DNA of 64,000 bases from contig JAJUGU010000001.1 in NCBI GenBank assembly GCA_029265815.1, positions 547,941 through 611,940 on the forward strand. Direction: 5' to 3'. This DNA is from Anaerolineaceae bacterium. Its GTDB lineage: Bacteria > Chloroflexota > Anaerolineae > Anaerolineales > Anaerolineaceae. Positions 59,051 through 64,000 of the stretch are shown one piece after another. The notes beneath the pieces are model-generated. The model was given only the letters and a program-made list of their open reading frames with translations, was not told the origin of the DNA and made no database searches. Position 1 is the first letter of the stretch. Each line of letters opens with the position of its first letter. A program made the translations under genes and the position numbers.

Positions 59051-60700
59051 TTATCCCCATATGGGAGGCTGGTATTCACCCCAAACCTTGCGCAGAACCC
59101 CACAGACTTCGCCCAGGGTCATGTCATTTTCAACACAGGTCACCAGTAACGGCATTAAGTTTTCACTTCCCCGGGCAGCGTTCTCGAGTGTTGCCAGTAA
59201 TTCGTTCACCTTCTGGTTATCGCGGTTTTGCCGTAAACTGGCAAGCCTGGTGCGCTGCTCCTGTTCAATAGCAGGGTTTACACGCAGGCGCTCAAGTTCC
59301 ATCTTCTCTTCTGCCTGGAATGCGTTAACTCCAACCACCAATTGTGTCTTGTTTTCTACATCCTTCTGGAAGCGATACGCAGAGTCTTGAATCTCGTTCT
59401 GCATGAACCCTTTCTCAATCGCTGCCAGCGCGCCCCCAAGATCATCGATCTTTTTAATATAATCCATGGCACGTTTGCATATCTCATCCGTTAAGTATTC
59501 AATGACATACGAACCACCCATTGGATCGATGGTATCGCCAACGCCTGATTCATAAGCAATGATCTGCTGTGTTCGCAGGGCTGTACGAACCGATTTTTCA
59601 GTTGGCAGCCACAGCGCTTCATCCATCGAGTTCGTGTGCAGTGATTGGGTTCCTCCCAGCACAGCCGCCAGCGCCTGGATGGCAACTCGCACGATGTTAT
59701 TCTCTGGTTGTTGAGCGGTTAGTGTTGATCCACCAGTCTGAGTGTGGAAGCGCAGCATCCAGGATTTTGGGTCTTTGGCTCCAAAGCGCTCGCGCATGAT
59801 CTGCGCCCACAACCTTCTTGCAGCCCTGAATTTTGCTATTTCTTCAAGAAAATCATTGTGAGCAGCGAAGAAGAAGGAAAGCTGTGAGGCAAAATCATCT
59901 ACTTTCAACCCGGCGTCGATGGCAGCCTGAGCATAGGCAATCGCATCCGCTAGCGTGAAAGCCACTTCCTGCACGGCTGTTGATCCAGCTTCGCGGATGT
60001 GATACCCTGAAATACTGATCGTATTCCAGTTCGGCACTTCTTTCTGGCAGAATTTGAAAATATCCGTGATCAGTCGCAGCGACGGCGCAGGAGGAAAGAT
60101 ATAGGTTCCACGCGCGACATACTCCTTAAGAATATCGTTTTGAATCGTCCCGCGTAGGTCTTTGGTTGCTACACCCTGTTTCTTGCCTACGGCAATATAC
60201 ATAGCCAAAAGCACCGCGGCAGGAGCATTAATGGTCATGCTCGTAGAAACCTTTTCCAGGGGAATCTGGTTGAATAGTGTCTCCATATCACGCAATGATG
60301 AAATGGAAACTCCTACTTTGCCAACTTCGCCCATCGACATCGGATCATCTGCGTCGTAACCGATCTGGGTTGGCAGGTCAAAAGCTACTGAAAGTCCTGT
60401 CTGACCCTGGTCGAGAAGGTAGCGATAACGTTTATTAGATTCCTCCGCCGAGGCAAACCCTGCGTACTGGCGCATCGTCCAAAAACGGCTGCGATACATT
60501 GTCGGCTGGACGCCACGCGTAAATGGATATTCGCCGGGGAATCCTAACTGCTCCATGTAATCCATTTCTTGAGGCGTTGCCACGCGCGGCAGAGGAATTC
60601 CAGAAGGACTGGTAAACTCAGCTTTGCGCTCTTTAAACTTATTCAAAACGGGTTGTACAGTTTGCTCTTCCCAATGTTTTTTTGCTTCATCCAGGCTCAT
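59051..60700 (-). CDS. Methylmalonyl-CoA mutase, catalytic (large) subunit
   Basis: The 549-residue protein is the substrate-binding barrel only, with no C-terminal B12-binding domain. Such enzymes use a separate small B12 subunit, which is not in the window. The [24 protein letters not shown] region keeps the Tyr, and [12 protein letters not shown] keeps the Arg, that distinguish methylmalonyl-CoA mutase from isobutyryl-CoA mutase. ATG 60700 has GAGGG upstream; the track start at 60769 is not supported. With the epimerase it would link succinyl-CoA and propionyl-CoA metabolism. The exact acyl substrate is inferred from these two residues and the epimerase neighbour. Confidence 0.92.
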   Translation of the reverse strand: MSLDEAKKHWEEQTVQPVLNKFKERKAEFTSPSGIPLPRVATPQEMDYMEQLGFPGEYPFTRGVQPTMYRSRFWTMRQYAGFASAEESNKRYRYLLDQGQTGLSVAFDLPTQIGYDADDPMSMGEVGKVGVSISSLRDMETLFNQIPLEKVSTSMTINAPAAVLLAMYIAVGKKQGVATKDLRGTIQNDILKEYVARGTYIFPPAPSLRLITDIFKFCQKEVPNWNTISISGYHIREAGSTAVQEVAFTLADAIAYAQAAIDAGLKVDDFASQLSFFFAAHNDFLEEIAKFRAARRLWAQIMRERFGAKDPKSWMLRFHTQTGGSTLTAQQPENNIVRVAIQALAAVLGGTQSLHTNSMDEALWLPTEKSVRTALRTQQIIAYESGVGDTIDPMGGSYVIEYLTDEICKRAMDYIKKIDDLGGALAAIEKGFMQNEIQDSAYRFQKDVENKTQLVVGVNAFQAEEKMELERLRVNPAIEQEQRTRLASLRQNRDNQKVNELLATLENAARGSENLMPLLVTCVENDMTLGEVCGVLRKVWGEYQPPIWG

Positions 60701-60806
60701 TTTGTCCCTCGCTGAAGAATATCTAAACTGCCATTTAGTATACATGATTTCATTAATGTGAGGTATCAATTTATGTTATACTTTACCGAACATTGAGGAA
60801 TCAATC

Positions 60807-62045
60807 ATGACCGATTTTCTTCAACTCATATCCATCCTTACAATAATCCTCGTTGCAGCCAAACTTGCAGGGTATCTCAGCCGAAGATTAAGACAACCAT
60901 CGGTTTTCGGCGAACTGTTAATCGGTGTGCTGCTTGGTCCATCTTTACTCAACATTACACATTTGGGTTTTATCACCAGTGAACACCTTGACGCCACCAT
61001 TCACGAATTGGGCGAAATTGGTGTACTGCTCTTAATGTTTCTTGCAGGTCTTGAATTACATATCAAAGATCTTACCCGCAACAGGCGTGTTGCCATGTTC
61101 GCAGGCATTCTGGGTGTACTGCTGCCGGTTGGGTTAGGCATCGTTTTCGGTGAAATCCTGGATATGCCCTTCGACCATGCCCTTTTCTTGAGTCTGACAC
61201 TGGGGGCCACTTCGGTTTCGATTTCAGCTCAGGTATTGATTGAACTCAAAGTTCTCAGAACAAAAACCGGCCTTGGCCTTCTCGGGGCTGCAGTTTTTGA
61301 TGATATCCTGGTCATTCTTCTACTCTCGACTGCTGTAGCAATTCTTTCCGGTGGCGGAAGTTTTTGGCAGGTGTTATGGGTTTTTGCCAAAATGGTGATC
61401 TTCCTCGTACTTGCAGCGGGGATTGGAATCTGGTTGTTACCGCGGATGGTAAGGTTAACAGGCAAGCTGTCCATCAGCCAAGGCTTAACCACCTTTGCCA
61501 TCGTTATTCTTCTTGGTTACGGCCTCGCAGCAGAACTGATTGGGGGAATGGCTGCCATTACCGGAACCTTCATGGCTGGCTTGATGTTCTCCAGAACTCC
61601 TGAGAAAGCAGTTATTGAGAATAATCTGCGTTCTCTCGCTTATGCTTTCTTCGTGCCAATTTTCTTCGTCAGTATTGGCCTTAACGTGAACCTGAAAGAA
61701 CTGAGCTGGGATTCTGCCTGGGTGTTTGCGATCATATCGATCATCGCTATCCTTGGTAAAATCATTGGAGCTGGAAGCGGTGCTCTGATTTCAAAATTTT
61801 CACCGCGCGAGGCATTACAGTTGGGAATTGGCATGGTCTCACGTGGCGAAGTGGGGTTGATTATCGCGAATATTGGTGTTAGTAGCGGTTACCTTTCAGA
61901 AGAAATGCTGACAATTATTGTGGGAATGATTTTAGTTACTACCCTCGTAACACCACCCATGCTGCGCTGGTCTTTTAAAAAATCTGGGGCTGAAAAAATT
62001 GAAATTGAAACCATGCCTCTCGACTCAAGCAAGGAGATTCTATGA
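60807..62045 (+). CDS. CPA2-type cation:proton antiporter
   Basis: About 12 hydrophobic segments over 412 residues. The AAVFDDILVILLL segment carries the paired Asp residues of electrogenic NapA/KefB-like antiporters, and GELLIGVLLGPSLLN and AITGTFMAGLMFSR are family blocks. The C-terminus has no TrkA-N domain, so regulation may come from the overlapping downstream gene, a PII-like protein. Na+/H+ or K+/H+ exchange cannot be decided. GAGGA precedes ATG 60807. Confidence 0.92.
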   Translation: MTDFLQLISILTIILVAAKLAGYLSRRLRQPSVFGELLIGVLLGPSLLNITHLGFITSEHLDATIHELGEIGVLLLMFLAGLELHIKDLTRNRRVAMFAGILGVLLPVGLGIVFGEILDMPFDHALFLSLTLGATSVSISAQVLIELKVLRTKTGLGLLGAAVFDDILVILLLSTAVAILSGGGSFWQVLWVFAKMVIFLVLAAGIGIWLLPRMVRLTGKLSISQGLTTFAIVILLGYGLAAELIGGMAAITGTFMAGLMFSRTPEKAVIENNLRSLAYAFFVPIFFVSIGLNVNLKELSWDSAWVFAIISIIAILGKIIGAGSGALISKFSPREALQLGIGMVSRGEVGLIIANIGVSSGYLSEEMLTIIVGMILVTTLVTPPMLRWSFKKSGAEKIEIETMPLDSSKEIL

Positions 62046-62416
62046 TTTACATGATCCTGTTCGTATTGCACGATCCTGATAAACTCACAGACTTGCTCGA
62101 CAGCTGGGATCAGGCCGGAGTGAGCGGCATTACCATCCTTCCCAGCACCGGTATGGGTAAACTGAAAGGAGAAGATATCCTGCGCGAGGATATGCCCCTC
62201 ATCCCCAGCCTTGAAGACATCCTTCAAACACCTGAAAAATCGAATCGAACCCTCTTTACCCTCGTCGAGGGAGAAGAAATGATCGATCAGGTTATTCAAG
62301 CCACCGAAGCCGTGATTGGTAACCTCGACGAACCCAACACCGGTATTCTCGCCGTGATTCCAGTGTCTAAAACCTACGGTCTGCGCCCAAAAAATGGCCA
62401 AAATTCTCACGGTTGA
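62042..62416 (+). CDS. Small PII-like protein partner of the antiporter
   Basis: This 124-residue soluble protein starts MIYMILFVLHDPDKLTDLLDSWDQAGVSGITILPSTGMG, which has the beta-alpha-beta layout and first-strand sequence style of PII/GlnB-fold proteins, including a central variable loop and a final strand (TGILAVIPVSKTYGL). The ATG overlaps the antiporter stop (ATGA), with AAGGAG in place, so translation is coupled. PII-like proteins that sit next to transporters often gate them in response to nucleotides. The uridylylation Tyr of GlnB is not evident. The fold is a judgement by eye. Confidence 0.7.
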   Translation: MIYMILFVLHDPDKLTDLLDSWDQAGVSGITILPSTGMGKLKGEDILREDMPLIPSLEDILQTPEKSNRTLFTLVEGEEMIDQVIQATEAVIGNLDEPNTGILAVIPVSKTYGLRPKNGQNSHG

Positions 62417-63542
62417 TATTGGCACCGGAACTCAAGATATCCTACTCTTCGATTCGCGATTAAGTATCGAGAATGGATATAAGCTTATCCTTCCTTCTCC
62501 GACGATGATGATCAGGAGCAGGATTCACCAGGCTCTTAAAGAGCAACGAAGCATCCTGCTTAGCGGCGTGCTGATGGGTGGAGGACCCTGCTCCTGGGCA
62601 GTCACAGACCTTCTGCAAGCCGGTTTAAAAGTGTACGCTACCGCCGAAGCAGCCCAGACAATTGATGATGACCTTGAAAAGGTCAACCGGATGGGAGTGA
62701 ATCTCGTTAGTGCAGATGAAGCCCAGAACCTTCCTTCTGAAATCACACGCATCGAGATGAAAGATTTTGATTTCAACACGATCGCACAGGCTTTTGCGTG
62801 TTTTGGTGTCAGTCTTTCCGACCTCGATGCATTGGCTGTGGCGGTTTTCGATCATGGTGATGCCCCCGCAGATGTCTCAGACCGGCGCTTTAGATTTGAT
62901 TATCTCAAAAGCCGAATCCGTGAGAACAACCGCTTGAGTGCCTTTGCCTACGAACAGAGCCAGGTCCCGCACTTCCTTACCCGCATGAAAGCCGTCGCAC
63001 AGAGTGCGGCATCTATTCAGGTTCCTCTAATCTTGATGGATACCGCTCCTGCAGCGGTACTCGGCGCCTCCTATGATTCGCAAGCAGCGCAGCATCCGCG
63101 CCAGTTGATTGTAAACCTCGGTAACATGCACACCCTCGCATTTAGGCTCACACCGGGTGGGATCGAAGGATTGTTCGAGCATCACACTCCTATGTTGAAC
63201 CAGGCGAAGCTTGAAGATCTGCTGCGCCGTTTTGCTGAAGGTATATTGACCGACCAGCAAGTTTTCGAAGACCAGGGGCATGGTGCACTGTTGCTTTCAA
63301 ATGAACACTTTCCTTTGAGTGATCCGCAATCCGGCATCATTGTCACCGGTCCTCGCCGTGGATTAATGAACGGTTCCCAGTTAAACCCACTCTTCGCAGC
63401 CCCATTTGGAGATATGATGCTCAGCGGCTGTGTCGGTCTGCTGGCAGCGACGGCAGATATCCTGCCTGAATTATCTGAGCCGATCTTCAACGCATTGAAA
63501 AATCATACTTTCACAGGTACCGAACCCTGGAATTTGATCTGA
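62394..63542 (+). CDS. DUF1786-like protein (actin-fold ATPase style)
   Basis: The N-terminus AKILTVDIGTGTQDILLFD resembles the phosphate-1 loop of sugar-kinase/actin-fold proteins, and the later LIVNLGNMHTLAFRL the phosphate-2 loop. The whole 382-residue chain matches my memory of the DUF1786 family, sometimes annotated without evidence as a pyruvate-formate-lyase activating enzyme; no CxxxCxxC radical-SAM motif is present, so that name should not be used. It overlaps the PII-like gene by 23 bases. The biochemical role is unknown. Confidence 0.7.
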   Translation: MAKILTVDIGTGTQDILLFDSRLSIENGYKLILPSPTMMIRSRIHQALKEQRSILLSGVLMGGGPCSWAVTDLLQAGLKVYATAEAAQTIDDDLEKVNRMGVNLVSADEAQNLPSEITRIEMKDFDFNTIAQAFACFGVSLSDLDALAVAVFDHGDAPADVSDRRFRFDYLKSRIRENNRLSAFAYEQSQVPHFLTRMKAVAQSAASIQVPLILMDTAPAAVLGASYDSQAAQHPRQLIVNLGNMHTLAFRLTPGGIEGLFEHHTPMLNQAKLEDLLRRFAEGILTDQQVFEDQGHGALLLSNEHFPLSDPQSGIIVTGPRRGLMNGSQLNPLFAAPFGDMMLSGCVGLLAATADILPELSEPIFNALKNHTFTGTEPWNLI

Positions 63543-63560
63543 CCAATTTCCATAAATTTC

Positions 63561-63589
63561 TTGACCGTTTTCAAATGGTCTGGTAAAAT
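63561..63589 (+). promoter_or_regulatory. tRNA-Glu promoter
   Basis: TTGACC, a 17-base spacer and TAAAAT lie 16 bases before the tRNA. Confidence 0.8.
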
Positions 63590-63605
63590 CTTGCCGTTAA
63601 TTAAT

Positions 63606-63681
63606 GCCTCCATCGTCTAGGGGACCAGGACGCAGCCCTTTCAAGGCTAAAACCGGAGTTCGAATCTCCGTGGAGGCACCA
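63606..63681 (+). tRNA. tRNA-Glu (anticodon TTC)
   Basis: A full cloverleaf can be folded: acceptor GCCTCC/GGAGGC, D-arm with TCTAGGGGACCAGGA, anticodon arm AGCCC-TTTC-AAGGCT (loop CTTTCAA), T-arm CCGGAG-TTCGAAT-CTCCG. The anticodon TTC reads Glu codons GAA and GAG. The 3' CCA is encoded in DNA. It has its own promoter and terminator. Confidence 0.97.
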
Positions 63682-63682
63682 T

Positions 63683-63710
63683 AACCACCCACTATCGGGT
63701 GGTTTTTCTT
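63683..63710 (+). terminator. tRNA-Glu terminator
   Basis: AACCACCC and GGGTGGTT form an 8-bp stem with a 6-base loop, followed by a T-rich run (TTTTTCTTTCT). Confidence 0.9.
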
Positions 63711-63725
63711 TCTAATCTCCAGCCT

Positions 63726-64000
63726 TTATACGGACTGAATACATGCCGGAATATCATTAACCGGGCTATTCACTACAGTAGAAACTACCCGTTTGGTCAT
63801 TTCCCCGGAAGGATACGGCTTGAGCATCGCCTGTAATACAGCTGGTTTCTGATCCTTGCTTAGCCAGTCCCATCGCCTCTCCTTCGGCAGAATCACAGGC
63901 ATCCGCTCATGATGCGCTCCTACCAATTCGTTTGCCGCACAGGTAATGATAGTACAACTATGTACAACATCACCCTCTGGTGGTTTCCATACTTCCCACA
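63726..64000 (-). CDS. SOS response-associated peptidase (SRAP/YedK-HMCES), C-terminal part
   Basis: The frame stays open to the window end, so the N-terminus with the catalytic Cys2 lies outside. The visible 90 residues include LWEVWKPPEG-like sequence, IITCAANELVGAHHERMPVILP and a tail with VNSPVNDIPACIQ. This is the SRAP core block with the conserved Glu and His, which shields abasic sites in single-stranded DNA by a covalent crosslink. The stop at 63726-63728 is near the tRNA terminator. The track start at 63926 is an internal Met. Confidence 0.85.
   Translation of the reverse strand, partial: WEVWKPPEGDVVHSCTIITCAANELVGAHHERMPVILPKERRWDWLSKDQKPAVLQAMLKPYPSGEMTKRVVSTVVNSPVNDIPACIQSV

Noticed and set aside
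62394-63542. Annotation as pyruvate formate-lyase activating enzyme
   Set aside because: No radical-SAM cysteine motif; the N-terminus looks like an actin-fold ATPase instead.

Overview
The window looks like chromosomal DNA of a member of the Chloroflexota, most likely an anaerobic or fermentative Anaerolineae. This is inferred from gene content, not from a database search. The supporting signs are secreted or lipid-anchored proteins with Thr/Pro linkers (TPTPT type), a bacterial FW/NBR1-type domain, a bL31 with an extra C-terminal domain, pyruvate phosphate dikinase, L-lactate dehydrogenase, SelB, and a methylmalonyl-CoA mutase/epimerase pair. Gene density is high, and I see no CRISPR array, insertion sequence, prophage or rRNA. 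One tRNA gene (Glu, anticodon TTC) lies near the right end.

Layout. (1) 1-8.2 kb: the tail of an SLC13-type permease, tgt, a UppP phosphatase fused to a PstS-like domain, glnA on the other strand, recA, and two secreted proteins (FW-domain lipoprotein and C39-like peptidase). (2) 8.2-14.2 kb: an mtnA / PfkB kinase / ahcY operon for recycling the by-products of SAM, and a TPR-lytic transglycosylase lipoprotein. (3) 14.2-24.7 kb: ppdK, a single-domain response regulator, cca-like, hpt, tdk, the rplU-rpmA-rpmE ribosomal operon, selB, and a coiled-coil protein. (4) 24.7-30.4 kb: three complex-I-like membrane subunits downstream of a dihydropyrimidinase. (5) 30.4-47.3 kb: a long minus-strand block for nucleobase and nucleoside use. 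It holds two PLP enzymes, a glycosyltransferase, a BMP-type nucleoside ABC transporter, carbamate kinase, two carbamoyltransferase paralogues, a GntR/UTRA regulator, adenine deaminase, an 8-oxoguanine-deaminase-like amidohydrolase and folD. (6) 47.3-64 kb: ugd, a second hpt, purA-purB, a leaderless MerR/TipA-type regulator, uvrA, ldh, an Atg22-like MFS transporter, mce and mcm, a CPA2 antiporter with a PII-like partner and a DUF1786-like ATPase, tRNA-Glu and a partial SRAP gene.

How the genes may work together. The 28-47 kb block reads as an uptake and fermentation route for purines. Nucleosides would enter through the ABC transporter. Bases would be deaminated (adenine to hypoxanthine, 8-oxoguanine to urate). 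Ring-opened ureido products would be processed by hydantoinase and carbamoyltransferases, with carbamate kinase recovering ATP. It resembles the E. coli yge/yqe/ssnA cluster but lacks the xdhD and ygfK parts inside the window. Matching TTGTC/GACAA operators lie at two of its promoters.

The most unusual observation is the glnA leader. It contains a glmS-ribozyme-like core (GACGAGG...UGGAGG, AUCGA, GCGGAUGCCUCC and GGUGAC elements in the right order) behind a near-perfect sigma-70 promoter. Its placement on glutamine synthetase instead of GlmS would make glutamine supply respond to glucosamine-6-phosphate. Other notable items are the UppP-PstS-like fusion, the bL31-alphaCTD fusion, the antiporter-like module with changed proton-channel residues, and a shared SOS-like 12-mer at recA and uvrA.
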